DNA from: Mycobacterium ahvazicum
GTDB lineage: Bacteria; Actinomycetota; Actinomycetes; Mycobacteriales; Mycobacteriaceae
NCBI RefSeq assembly: GCF_900176255.2
Contig: NZ_FXEG02000005.1
Span: 496,001 to 560,000, forward strand
DNA length: 64,000 nucleotides
Reading direction: 5' to 3'
Numbering within the stretch: position 1 is the stretch's first letter; each line of letters opens with the position of its first letter. Position numbers and translations under genes: made by a program. A model generated the notes under the pieces. That model did no database searches. It saw only the letters and a program-made list of their open reading frames with translations, and had not been told where the DNA came from. This document shows positions 1-7,737 of this stretch, piece after piece.

Positions 1-537
1 GAGCGGCTGTCCAAGAACCGTGACGCCCTCCTGGACTCCGCAACCGAGGAGTTTCTGCGCTACTTCACCCCGGCCGCCGGTGACGGCAGGACCTTCGCCG
101 ACGACGTCGAACTTGACGGCAATCATTTCAAAGAGGGTGAACGGCTATGGATTTCGTGGGCCATGGCCAATCGCGACCCCGCACTGTTCGCCGACCCCGA
201 CGAGATCGTCCTTGACCGTAAAGGCAATCGACACTTCAGTTTTGGCCTCGGTTTGCACCGATGCAAAGGGTCCAACGTGGCGCGTACGGTATTCAAGTCC
301 ATGCTGACGGCGGTTCTCGACCGGATGCCCGACTATCGATGCGATCCCGAAGGCACCGTGCACTACGAGACCATCGGCGTGATCCAGGGCATGCGGAAGC
401 TTCCGGCGACCTTTACCCCAGGCTCCAAGATCGGCGCAGGCCTGGACGAAACGCTGGAAAAGCTGCAGCGCATCTGCGACGAGCAACAACTGGCGCTGCC
501 GGTCACCGAGCGTACGGACGTTGCCGTCATCGACTAG
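1..537 (+). CDS. Cytochrome P450, C-terminal part (5' end outside window)
   Basis: Heme-thiolate monooxygenase of which only the last 178 residues are visible; the reading frame is open from base 1 and ends at TAG 535-537. The K-helix ExxR motif appears as EEFLR (fragment residues 16-20) and the heme loop as FGLGLHRCKG, with the heme-ligating Cys at fragment residue 88. The C-terminal tail after the heme loop is normal in length for a bacterial P450. No ferredoxin gene follows directly. Substrate unknown; the downstream Mce-associated genes suggest a lipid or sterol-import setting, which is inference. Confidence 0.93.
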   Translation, partial: ERLSKNRDALLDSATEEFLRYFTPAAGDGRTFADDVELDGNHFKEGERLWISWAMANRDPALFADPDEIVLDRKGNRHFSFGLGLHRCKGSNVARTVFKSMLTAVLDRMPDYRCDPEGTVHYETIGVIQGMRKLPATFTPGSKIGAGLDETLEKLQRICDEQQLALPVTERTDVAVID

Positions 538-650
538 CAGACCTGGGCGCACCCGCCGTTGACTGCCGCGGTTTTTCCGAGTAGGCCTTTTCAGCATGAC
601 CGCGCCTTATATTTGAGGCCAGTGCGTGTGCACAGATGGGAGACCCTCCG

Positions 651-1079
651 GTGAAGACTTTCGCAGCGAGCCTTGCGCTCGCCACGGCCGCACTGACCGT
701 CACGCCGGCCGCCCACGCGGACATGATCATTGGCAACTACCGAGTGGACACACCCCGGGAAACCGGTCACCTCTGGGTCTGGGCCCTCGCGACATGCACT
801 CCTAAAGCGCCGGGATGTCTGACCATTCAGGCGGTTCCGCAACCCAACGGGCAAGCGGCACCGTGGAAGTCAGACGCTCACCTGTCCAACGGCCGCTACA
901 CCATGACCGTTGACGTGCCCGACGGTGTTCGCTGCGTGGTGCAGTTCTTCCCGTCGCATGACGTTTACTCATGGGACGCGGTGACGCTTACGGGTGAGGT
1001 CGTCTCCACATTCAACACGGGCTGTAACGGCGCGCCCGGGGGCAGCAACCCCTATCCGTTCACGCTCGTGCGATGGTAG
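651..1079 (+). CDS. Small secreted protein, unknown function
   Basis: A 142-residue product if GTG 651 is used; an in-frame ATG at 636 would add five residues (MGDPP) that spoil the usual charge pattern of a signal peptide, so GTG is preferred. The N-terminus reads as a Sec signal: Lys2, a hydrophobic stretch rich in Ala/Leu, then AHA-D as a likely signal peptidase I site near residue 23. The mature part has Trp-rich and Thr-rich beta-type sequence with cysteines that may form disulfides (ATCTPKAPGC, GVRC, NTGC). Mycobacterial secreted proteins of this sort are common and mostly uncharacterised. I do not recognise a domain. Confidence 0.75.
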   Translation: MKTFAASLALATAALTVTPAAHADMIIGNYRVDTPRETGHLWVWALATCTPKAPGCLTIQAVPQPNGQAAPWKSDAHLSNGRYTMTVDVPDGVRCVVQFFPSHDVYSWDAVTLTGEVVSTFNTGCNGAPGGSNPYPFTLVRW

Positions 1080-1114
1080 CCGCGTGAGACGTTCATCAAC
1101 CGGGAGCAAGCACT

Positions 1115-2071
1115 TTGGCTGAGGCGAAGAAACCGCCGCAAGACGCCACATCGAAAGCCGACACCATGGCGTTGATCGCGGAAGCGGAGGCCGAAGCCGC
1201 CGAAGCCGAAGCGCTGGCCGCCGCGGCGCGTGCCCGCGCCCGGGCCGCCCGGCTCCGCCGCGAATTGCGGGACGTCGAGGCCGGGACCGCCGAAACCGCC
1301 GAAGAAGCCGCGGACGCCGACGAGGACGCGGCCGACTCTGACGAGGCGAAGGTCGAGGACGCCGACGCCGACACCGTCACCGTCACCGAGACCGACGAAT
1401 CTGACACCGCCGTAACCGGCGCCGACGAAGCGCAGACCGACAAGGAGGAAGCCGACTCCGACGACATCGAATCCGGCGACTCGGACGTAACCGACGCGAC
1501 GGAGACCGAGCAAGAAGCCTCCGACGAAACGCCCGGAGACGCGGAGTCCGAGTTCGAGTCGGCCGACTCCCGGCGGCGCCTGCGGTGGCTATCGCTGTCG
1601 GTGGCGTGGAAAGCGGCCGTCATTCTGCTCATCTGCGTTTTCGTCGGGGCGAGCGGATACATGGTGTGGCAGCATCATGAAAGCACCGAGCGCAACCAGC
1701 GCATCGCGAACTTCGTTGCCGGGGCCAGACAAGGTGTCGTCAACATGACTTCCCTGGACTTCAATCGGGCCAAGGAAGACGTCCAGCGGGTGATCGACAG
1801 CTCGACCGGTCAGTTCAGGGACGATTTCCAGCAGCGCTCAAAAGATTTCACGACCGTCGTTGAGCAGTCCAAAGTGGTCACTCAAGGAACCGTGAATGCG
1901 GCGGCCGTCCAATCCATCGACGGGAATTCCGCGTTGGTACTCGTCGCCGCGACATCGCGGATCACCAACGCCGCGGGCGCCAAAGACGAACCACGAAGGT
2001 GGCGCCTGCGGGTGACCGTCACAGAAGACGGCGGGCAATACAAGATGTCCAAACTGGAGTTCATCCCATGA
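1115..2071 (+). CDS. Mce-associated membrane protein (long, acidic N-terminus)
   Basis: 318 residues from TTG 1115, preceded by GGGAGCAAG as a ribosome binding site. The first ~150 residues are a low-complexity Ala/Glu/Asp-rich cytoplasmic segment that could form coiled coil at its start (EAEAEAAEAEALAAAARARA). A single transmembrane helix lies at about residues 165-186 (KAAVILLICVFVGASGYMVW). The remaining ~130 residues resemble the extracytoplasmic domain of Mce-associated proteins, which accompany Mce lipid importers in actinobacteria. It overlaps the next gene by four bases (ATGA), so the two are translationally coupled. No mce gene is inside the window; one may lie upstream. Confidence 0.85.
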   Translation: MAEAKKPPQDATSKADTMALIAEAEAEAAEAEALAAAARARARAARLRRELRDVEAGTAETAEEAADADEDAADSDEAKVEDADADTVTVTETDESDTAVTGADEAQTDKEEADSDDIESGDSDVTDATETEQEASDETPGDAESEFESADSRRRLRWLSLSVAWKAAVILLICVFVGASGYMVWQHHESTERNQRIANFVAGARQGVVNMTSLDFNRAKEDVQRVIDSSTGQFRDDFQQRSKDFTTVVEQSKVVTQGTVNAAAVQSIDGNSALVLVAATSRITNAAGAKDEPRRWRLRVTVTEDGGQYKMSKLEFIP

Positions 2072-2640
2072 GCAAGGACGAGGACAGCGTCGACGCTGCC
2101 GACGACTCTTCGGACCAACCCAAACAGGGCGGACGTAGCGAGCCGCGCACGCGTCACAGGGTGAAAGTCGTTCCCGCCGTTCTGATCTTGCTCCTGCTGC
2201 TATCCGGCGGCGGGGCGACATGGCTGTACTTCAAGCAGTACCGGCCCGACAAACAAACCGACGCCGGCGTCGCGAGCGCGGTCGTGAGTTCGGCATCCGA
2301 CGGAACGGTCGCGTTGCTGTCCTACTCACCGGACACACTCGACAAAGACTTCGCCGCGGCCAAGTCTCACCTGTCCGGGGACTTCCTGTCGTACTACAAC
2401 CAGTTCACCGAACAGATCGTTGCTCCGGCGGCCAAACAGAAATCACTGAAAACCAACGCCCGGGTGTTGGGGGCCGCGGTTCAGGAGTTGCATCCCGATT
2501 CGGCCGTCGTGCTGGTGCTGGTTGATCAGAGCACCACGAGTAAGGACAATCCCGACCCGGCGATGTCTTCCAGCAGTGTGCTGGTGAGTTTGACCCGGGT
2601 CAACGGCAACTGGCTGATCACCAAGTTCGACCCGGTCTAG
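2068..2640 (+). CDS. Mce-associated membrane protein
   Basis: 190 residues starting at the ATG that overlaps the previous stop. A polar N-terminus of ~33 residues ending in Arg/His/Lys is followed by one transmembrane helix (about residues 34-53, VVPAVLILLLLLSGGGATWLY) and a C-terminal domain of ~135 residues with the pattern seen in the upstream partner: a serine-rich helical part, then alternating beta strands ending NGNWLITKFDPV. Same family and topology as the upstream gene, so the two probably act together in a Mce-type transporter assembly or its stabilisation. The next gene is convergent. Confidence 0.85.
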   Translation: MSKDEDSVDAADDSSDQPKQGGRSEPRTRHRVKVVPAVLILLLLLSGGGATWLYFKQYRPDKQTDAGVASAVVSSASDGTVALLSYSPDTLDKDFAAAKSHLSGDFLSYYNQFTEQIVAPAAKQKSLKTNARVLGAAVQELHPDSAVVLVLVDQSTTSKDNPDPAMSSSSVLVSLTRVNGNWLITKFDPV

Positions 2641-2685
2641 AACACCCTTGAATGCCGTTGCGATTAACGACAACTCGCGCGCGGC

Positions 2686-3858
2686 TCAGCGCGGTAGGCC
2701 GAGCACGCGCTGGGCGATGATGTTGCGCTGGATCTCGGAGGTACCGCCGGCGATGGTGCCGGAAAAGCTTCGCGCATAGCGCTCGAACCAGCTGGCGAAA
2801 TAGTGGTCGAGGTTCATGTGTGCATACGGCCCGGTCAACGCCGGGTGCACGAGCCCGTCGGATCCCGCGGACGTCAACGCTAGCTCCATGCCACGCAACT
2901 CAGCCTCGGACCCGAGCAGCTTGAGCACCGAGATCGCGGCCACGTCGTCTTCCCCGCGCGCCGCGCGGGCCAACGCCACCGAGCCCAATAGGCGCAGTGC
3001 CTGTTTGTCCATGATCGTGGACGCGTACTGGTCGCGCTCGACCTCGGTGCTCGGGTGGAAGTCGTCGATCATGTTGTCGAGCCGATCCGCGAAACCCAGC
3101 CACATCATCGTGCGCTCGTGCCCGAGCGACCCGTTGGCCACCTTCCATCCCTGGTCGATCTCGCCGACCAGATTCTCCGCGGGCACCCGCACGTCGGTGA
3201 AGAACACCTCGTTGAAATCCAGATCGTCGATGCCGCAGATCGACGGGAACGGCCGCCGCACCAGACCCGGGGTGTCGGTCGGGATGATCAGCACGCTGAT
3301 TCCCTTGTGCTTCGGCACATCTGGATTGGTACGAACAAACGTCAACAGGACGTCGGCATCGTGAGCACCCGAGGTCCACACCTTCTGCCCGTTGACCACG
3401 AAGTGGTCGCCGTCGAGCACCGCGCGAGTACGCAACGACGCGAGATCGGAGCCCGCGCTGGGCTCGCTCATGCCGAGCGATGCGGTGATCTCGCCCCGCA
3501 GGATCGGCACCGCCCAGCGCCGCTTCTGTTCGTCACTGCCGAACGACAACAGCGACGCCCCAACGATATTCACACCCTGCGGGTTGAAGCTGTGGTAGAT
3601 CCGGCGGCGGCTGAGTTCCTCCAGGTAGACGAACTGCTGAATGACGCTCGCATTGCGCCCACCGAATTCAGGGGGCTGGCTGGGCAGCAACCAGCCGTTG
3701 TCGAACAGCAGCCGCTGCCAGTCGCGTGCCCACTGCGGCATGTGCGAGACCGACCGTGGCCGCTCGAGCGTTTCGCTTGCGGGAGGCAGATTTTCGTCGA
3801 GGAACGCCGAGAACTGCGCGCGGAACTCCTCAACCTCGGAATCAAAAGTCAGCTGCAC
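2686..3858 (-). CDS. Acyl-CoA dehydrogenase (FadE-like), large subunit type
   Basis: 390 residues, normal for an FAD-dependent acyl-CoA dehydrogenase oxidising an acyl-CoA to the 2,3-enoyl-CoA. Seen are the mid-domain signature GMSEPSAGSDLASL (about residues 130-145), the VVNGQKVWTSGAHDAD stretch and the C-terminal IAGGTSEIQRNIIAQRVLGLPR-type ending. The MCAD-type catalytic Glu of the YEGT motif is absent (AGGT), so the base would have to come from another position, such as the GHERTMM helix. It overlaps the upstream acyl-CoA dehydrogenase by 17 bases, the layout of mycobacterial heteromeric FadE pairs. It is strikingly similar to the protein at 33886-35061. Confidence 0.95.
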   Translation of the reverse strand: MQLTFDSEVEEFRAQFSAFLDENLPPASETLERPRSVSHMPQWARDWQRLLFDNGWLLPSQPPEFGGRNASVIQQFVYLEELSRRRIYHSFNPQGVNIVGASLLSFGSDEQKRRWAVPILRGEITASLGMSEPSAGSDLASLRTRAVLDGDHFVVNGQKVWTSGAHDADVLLTFVRTNPDVPKHKGISVLIIPTDTPGLVRRPFPSICGIDDLDFNEVFFTDVRVPAENLVGEIDQGWKVANGSLGHERTMMWLGFADRLDNMIDDFHPSTEVERDQYASTIMDKQALRLLGSVALARAARGEDDVAAISVLKLLGSEAELRGMELALTSAGSDGLVHPALTGPYAHMNLDHYFASWFERYARSFSGTIAGGTSEIQRNIIAQRVLGLPR

Positions 3859-4840
3859 GGTATTCCTCCGCGATCCGAGCCCGGTGCTCGGCGGCGCCGC
3901 CGAGCATCAGTTCGCCCGCTTTGGCCCGTTTCAGCGCGAATTGCAGGTCGTTCTCCCAGGTGAAACCCATGGCGCCGTGCAGCTGCAACCCGTGCCGGAA
4001 TACCAACGACTGGCACTCCCCCGCCGAGGCCTTGGCCATCGCGGCCGCCAGCCGGCGGCGCGGATCGTCGGTCGCGATCGTCAGCGCGGCGAAATAGGCA
4101 AGTGCGCGAGCACGTTCCACCGCGACGTGCATGTCGGCAGCCTTGTGCTGCACGGCCTGGAAGGAGCCGATCGGCGCGCCGAATTGCTGACGGCTTTTGA
4201 CGTGCTCGAGCACCAGGTCGAGGATGCGTTGACAGGCGCCGACCATCGTGATGGCCATGCCGGTCAGCGCCAGATGATGAGCGCGTTCCGCGTCGACGGT
4301 CAGCCGCTCGATGTCGGGCACCCGGACCTCGGCGAACGACAGGTCGGCGACGTGCAGCACCGGGTCGAACACCGAGACGCGCCGGGCCGAGACCTGACTG
4401 GCGGCGACGAGAAAGACCCCCGCGTCGGTCACGACCGCCAGCCGGTCCGCGCGATCGCCGTCCAGGACATGGCGTGCGGTGCCGTCCAGCACCCACCCTT
4501 GCGCGTCGCGGTGCGCCACCACCCCGCCACACACCGCGGTGCCTGACTGGTGGGGATCGAAGCGGTCCGCGACGAGCGGCGCGAACTGACTCATCGTCGC
4601 CAGAAACGGCGTGGGATCGGTTGCGCGGCCTAGTTCTTCGAGCACGATGGCCAGCTCCACGGCGCTGTCCGATTCGTTCAGCTCGGTCCAGCCTTGGTCG
4701 ACATACGCCTTCCACAGGGGGCTGGGGTCTACGCCGTCCTCGGCCACGCTGCGCACCAGCGAGGGCGGGCACTGCTTTGCGACGGCGTCGCGCACCGTGT
4801 CCTGCCACAGTCGCTGATCAGCATCGAACTCCAACAGCAT
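3842..4840 (-). CDS. Acyl-CoA dehydrogenase (FadE-like), partner subunit
   Basis: 332 residues, shorter than the usual ~380 because the central beta domain is reduced. The N-terminal helical part (FDADQRLWQDTVRDAV) and the C-terminal helical part with QQFGAPIGSFQAVQHKAADM and LHGAMGFTWENDLQFALKRAK are clear for the family. The canonical GxSEPxAGSD signature is missing, as in the weaker partner of alpha2-beta2 FadE complexes described in mycobacterial steroid catabolism. It is the first gene of a two-gene operon (overlap 17 bases with the next). A perfect GAGAAT-N3-ATTCTC palindrome lies about 31 bases upstream of the ATG. Heteromer formation is inference. Confidence 0.92.
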   Translation of the reverse strand: MLLEFDADQRLWQDTVRDAVAKQCPPSLVRSVAEDGVDPSPLWKAYVDQGWTELNESDSAVELAIVLEELGRATDPTPFLATMSQFAPLVADRFDPHQSGTAVCGGVVAHRDAQGWVLDGTARHVLDGDRADRLAVVTDAGVFLVAASQVSARRVSVFDPVLHVADLSFAEVRVPDIERLTVDAERAHHLALTGMAITMVGACQRILDLVLEHVKSRQQFGAPIGSFQAVQHKAADMHVAVERARALAYFAALTIATDDPRRRLAAAMAKASAGECQSLVFRHGLQLHGAMGFTWENDLQFALKRAKAGELMLGGAAEHRARIAEEYRAADF

Positions 4841-4870
4841 CGGGGCCGCCTCCTGTCGTCACGCCGTTGC

Positions 4871-4885
4871 GAGAATAACATTCTC
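4871..4885. promoter_or_regulatory. Palindromic operator candidate GAGAAT-AAC-ATTCTC
   Basis: Perfect 6-3-6 inverted repeat in the upstream region of the acyl-CoA dehydrogenase operon that starts at 4840. On the minus strand the right half contains TATTCT, which could serve as a -10 hexamer. The same motif recurs perfectly at 27793-27807 and 35165-35179, and with one mismatch at 36018-36032. Confidence 0.7.
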
Positions 4886-4962
4886 CCTTGTGGAAGTAAT
4901 AATCTCGATTTCGGCGTATGACGTCACGTTGCAGCCGCGGCCGCCTGCCAGACGCTGACGAC

Positions 4963-5024
4963 GCCGAATGTGCACTGACTGCGGAAAATGCGGGCCGAGA
5001 TCTCGCAGTGAGTGCACGTTCGGC
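4963..5024. repeat. Long imperfect inverted repeat (62-nt hairpin)
   Basis: Two 21-nt arms, 4963-4983 and 5004-5024, pair at 19 of 21 positions (arms begin GCCGAATGTGCACTG and end GTGAGTGCACGTTCGGC). The 20-nt loop ends in a small CGAGATCTCG palindrome that overlaps the right arm. It begins about 25 bases past the stop of the hydrolase gene at 5049 and lies upstream of the operon at 4840. It may be a REP/MITE-like repeat or a transcription terminator; there is no U-tract, which argues against a classical intrinsic terminator. Confidence 0.65.
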
Positions 5025-5048
5025 AACGAGGCGTAGGTAGCGGCAGGC

Positions 5049-5786
5049 TCACCGATGGGCCCGGCATCGATCCGCCAGCGTGGCGGCCAGCCAGCGCGGA
5101 CGAGAGAACATCACGTCGTGGCAGGCGTCGACGCAGAGCATCGTGTCGACACCGCCGAGGGATTCGATCGCACCCAGTTGCTGGCGCTCTGACAACGCTC
5201 GATCGGCCAGCGTCATGATCCATGTCCGCGACACCTCGCCGGGCAGGTCGCTGCGGTCGGCCGGTTCGAAGATGACGTTGGGCGATTCCAGGCACAGGCG
5301 CGACAAGGTCAGCGCGCGCTGCTCGCGAGTCATCCCGTTACAGAACGCGAAAAGCGCTAGCGCCCTTGGCATTGGGACTGATCGGCGAATCCGCCCGGCC
5401 GATCGCGCCAACGGGGCCAGCGGCCCGCGCAGCGCGTCCACCACCGACGATCCCTGCGGTGGCACGAACGCGGCCAACAGGATCATCTCCCGTACGCGCG
5501 CAGCCCCGAGCCTGGCCACGATGCCAGGCACCGTCAGCCCGCCCATCGAATGCCCCACGATCACAACTTCGTTGAAGCCGGCGTCGTCGATATCGGCGAC
5601 CGCGGAGTTCACCCAGTCGGTGATCGTGACACTCGTCAGATCTGCCGGCCTGCCACCGCGGCCGGGTAGATCGACGGCCAGCACCGGCAATTCCGGTGTC
5701 TTCCTGGCCAATTCGGCAACGGTGAGTTGCCAGCAATCAGCGGCATGGGCGCCCCCATGCACCAGTACCAGCCCGGGCCAGGCCAT
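5049..5786 (-). CDS. Alpha/beta hydrolase
   Basis: 245 residues with the hydrolase fold. LVLVHGGAHAADCW gives the oxyanion HGG near residue 10, GHSMGG around residue 80 is the nucleophile elbow with the catalytic Ser, and the His is probably the one in DACHDVMFSRPRW near residue 225. Length and layout fit small esterase/MenH-like hydrolases. ATG 5786 puts the first strand directly at the start, as usual for this group. Only seven bases separate it from the end of the broken TetR gene upstream, so it was probably co-transcribed with that regulator. Substrate unknown. Confidence 0.88.
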   Translation of the reverse strand: MAWPGLVLVHGGAHAADCWQLTVAELARKTPELPVLAVDLPGRGGRPADLTSVTITDWVNSAVADIDDAGFNEVVIVGHSMGGLTVPGIVARLGAARVREMILLAAFVPPQGSSVVDALRGPLAPLARSAGRIRRSVPMPRALALFAFCNGMTREQRALTLSRLCLESPNVIFEPADRSDLPGEVSRTWIMTLADRALSERQQLGAIESLGGVDTMLCVDACHDVMFSRPRWLAATLADRCRAHR

Positions 5787-5793
5787 CGCGAGT

Positions 5794-6103
5794 TCAGTCG
5801 CGACGCAGGATGCCGAGCAGGAACAGGTCTACGGCGTGCTGCAAATGGCGCTCCTCTAGCCGCGTGGGTAGGTGTTCGACCACCGCGATGAAGTGGGCGG
5901 CAGCAGGCTCGAGAGAGTACGCGCTGACCGCGAACTCCGGGAATCGCGCCGACTCGTTCATGGCGATCGCGTGCACGCTGGTGCCGTCATATCCGTACTG
6001 GACGAAAGTCGCGACGGCCGCGGTGCGCAGCTTTTGTTGCAGCTTCTCGGCTTCGGCTTGCGTCGGGCGTCCGCCGGGTCGTGGTGACCACGGAAATATA
6101 CAT
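5794..6103 (-). pseudogene. TetR-family regulator remnant (frameshift plus internal deletion)
   Basis: Read on the minus strand from ATG 6103, the first codons give MYISVVTT. A shift of frame near 6080-6090 then gives GGRPTQAEAEKLQQKL, RTAAVATFVQYGYDG and TSVHAIAM, a typical start of a TetR DNA-binding domain (helices 1-2). The frame then jumps straight to what looks like the last ~50 residues of a TetR ligand domain (FPEFAVSAYSLEP to HAVDLFLLGIL) and stops at 5794-5796. The recognition helix and roughly 100 central residues are missing, so it cannot be a working repressor. The reading as two lesions rests on pattern recognition of the family, not on an aligned intact copy. Confidence 0.7.
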
Positions 6104-6163
6104 TAGCGTGTAGATAACCGTCGGGACGACGAACCGAGAAAGTCTCTAAGGGAGAGAAGATCA

Positions 6164-6550
6164 TTGGATCGCGAAACATACCAACGGGGACTTGAGGTTC
6201 GGTCCGCGGTGCTGGGCGAGGAATACGTCAACCGGGCACTCGCCGACGCCGACGAATTCTCGAAGCCGCTGCAAGATCTCGTCACCGAATACTGCTGGGG
6301 TGAAATCTGGGGCCGAGACGGGTTGCCCCGCAAGACACGCAGCATGCTCAACCTGGCGATGATCCCAATCCTCAACCGGCCGAACGAATTACGAACTCAC
6401 ATCAAGGGTGCGCTGACCAATGGCGTGACCCGCGAAGAGATTTGCGAGATCTTCCTGCAAGTGGCCATCTATGCGGGCGTTCCGGCCGCGGTCGACAGCT
6501 TTCGCATCGCGCGCGAAGTGTTCGCCAAGCTAGACGAGGACCGGTCGTGA
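6164..6550 (+). CDS. Carboxymuconolactone decarboxylase family protein
   Basis: 128 residues from TTG 6164, chosen because AAGGGAGAG lies just upstream and the product then has the normal length of the family. The sequence follows 4-carboxymuconolactone decarboxylase-like proteins: FSKPLQDLVTEYCWGEIWGRDGLPRKTRSMLNLAM, then ELRTHIKGALTNGVTREEICEIFLQVAIYAGVPAAVDSFRIA. There is no CxxC, so it is not an AhpD-type peroxidase. The stop overlaps the next start (GTGA), marking an operon with the dehydrogenase at 6547. The true reaction is unknown; many such proteins in catabolic clusters are not muconolactone decarboxylases. Confidence 0.88.
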   Translation: MDRETYQRGLEVRSAVLGEEYVNRALADADEFSKPLQDLVTEYCWGEIWGRDGLPRKTRSMLNLAMIPILNRPNELRTHIKGALTNGVTREEICEIFLQVAIYAGVPAAVDSFRIAREVFAKLDEDRS

Positions 6551-7455
6551 CCGAAATCGGCTTTATCGGGTTGGGCAACATGGGTTTTCCGATGGCGCAC
6601 CGCCTCATCGGCGACGGTCACGACGTGATCGCCTTCGACACGAGCAGCGCGACACTCGACCGCATCGTCTCACTCGGTGCCCGTGCCGCCTCGTCGCCCA
6701 AGGATGTCGCCGACCGTGTGGAAACGGTGCTGGCCAGCCTCCCGTCGCCGGCGGTGTCGCTGCAAGTCGCCACTGGGGCCGCGGGCGTGATCGCGGGCTC
6801 CCGGGTCAAGCGCTACGTCGACCTGTCGACGGTGGGCAGCCGCACCTCGGTGCAGATCCATGACCTGCAGGCCGGGCGGGGCATCGCCGCTCTGGACAGC
6901 CCGGTCAGTGGTGGTGTCGGCGGCGCCGAAAAAGGAACACTCGCCCTGATGGCTTCCGGCCCGCGCAGCGAATTCGAGGTCGTCCGGCCCATCCTCGAGG
7001 CGCTCGGCCGCCCGTTCTACATCGGGGAGAAGCCGGGGTCGGCGCAGACGATGAAGCTCGCCAACAACATCCTGGCGGCCAACGTATTGGTCGCCACATC
7101 AGAGGTCGTCGTGATGGGCGTCAAGGCCGGTCTCGACCCGGCCGTGATGATCGAGGTCCTCAATGCGGGCTCGGGCGCGACGAGCGCCAGCCGGGACAAG
7201 TTTCCGCGTGCGATATTGCCGCGCACCTTCGACTACGGCTTTGCCACCGGCCTGATGGTCAAGGACGTGCGGCTCTATCTCGACGAGGCGAAGGCATTGG
7301 GCGTGCCTGTCGACGTCGCCGAGACCATCTGCCGGCTCTGGGAAGGGGCCGCACTCGACCAGGGCGCAGACTCGGATTTCACGGCGGTCATCAAGCCGTT
7401 CGAGAACGCCGCCGGTGTCACCGTCGGTCGCGCCGACGATGGCCGGACGGCGTGA
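6547..7455 (+). CDS. NAD(P)-dependent beta-hydroxyacid dehydrogenase-like protein
   Basis: 302 residues from GTG 6547, which overlaps the previous stop. The N-terminal Rossmann motif is GFIGLGNMGFPMA (residues ~4-16), the substrate-binding motif is DSPVSGGVGGAEKG (~118), and the catalytic Lys sits in MKLANNIL (~170), all in the order of 3-hydroxyisobutyrate dehydrogenases. Expected reaction: reversible oxidation of a beta-hydroxyacid to a semialdehyde or ketone. Two more members occur at 16540 and 17345. The natural substrate cannot be read from sequence. Confidence 0.9.
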   Translation: MTEIGFIGLGNMGFPMAHRLIGDGHDVIAFDTSSATLDRIVSLGARAASSPKDVADRVETVLASLPSPAVSLQVATGAAGVIAGSRVKRYVDLSTVGSRTSVQIHDLQAGRGIAALDSPVSGGVGGAEKGTLALMASGPRSEFEVVRPILEALGRPFYIGEKPGSAQTMKLANNILAANVLVATSEVVVMGVKAGLDPAVMIEVLNAGSGATSASRDKFPRAILPRTFDYGFATGLMVKDVRLYLDEAKALGVPVDVAETICRLWEGAALDQGADSDFTAVIKPFENAAGVTVGRADDGRTA

Positions 7456-7546
7456 CACTGTTTACCGACTCTGTAACGGCCGCGTAGCGGGCGTAGCGGC
7501 GGCGGGGCAATCTTGCCGACTCCAACGCCACCTTCCAATGAGTGCC

Positions 7547-7561
7547 GAGAATGGTATTATC
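7547..7561. promoter_or_regulatory. Degenerate operator candidate GAGAAT-GGT-ATTATC
   Basis: One mismatch from the GAGAAT-N3-ATTCTC palindrome, located in the 282-base gap (7456-7737) before the amidohydrolase. A further GAGAAT half-site followed by GATTATC at 7666-7682 is nearer the start. The gap is otherwise AT-richer than its surroundings and holds no gene that I can see. Confidence 0.4.
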
Positions 7562-7737
7562 CGCATCGAAGAACCACGATTGCTCTGATAGTGGAAATAC
7601 CAGCTACTACCAGGGCATATCGTTAACCGAGACGCTTACCGGAAATGCATTGATCGACAGCCTATGAGAATGTTAGATTATCTATCTTATGGTCAGGTTT
7701 GGCTCACTTTGGCTACCGGAACCGAAGGGTGGCTGTC

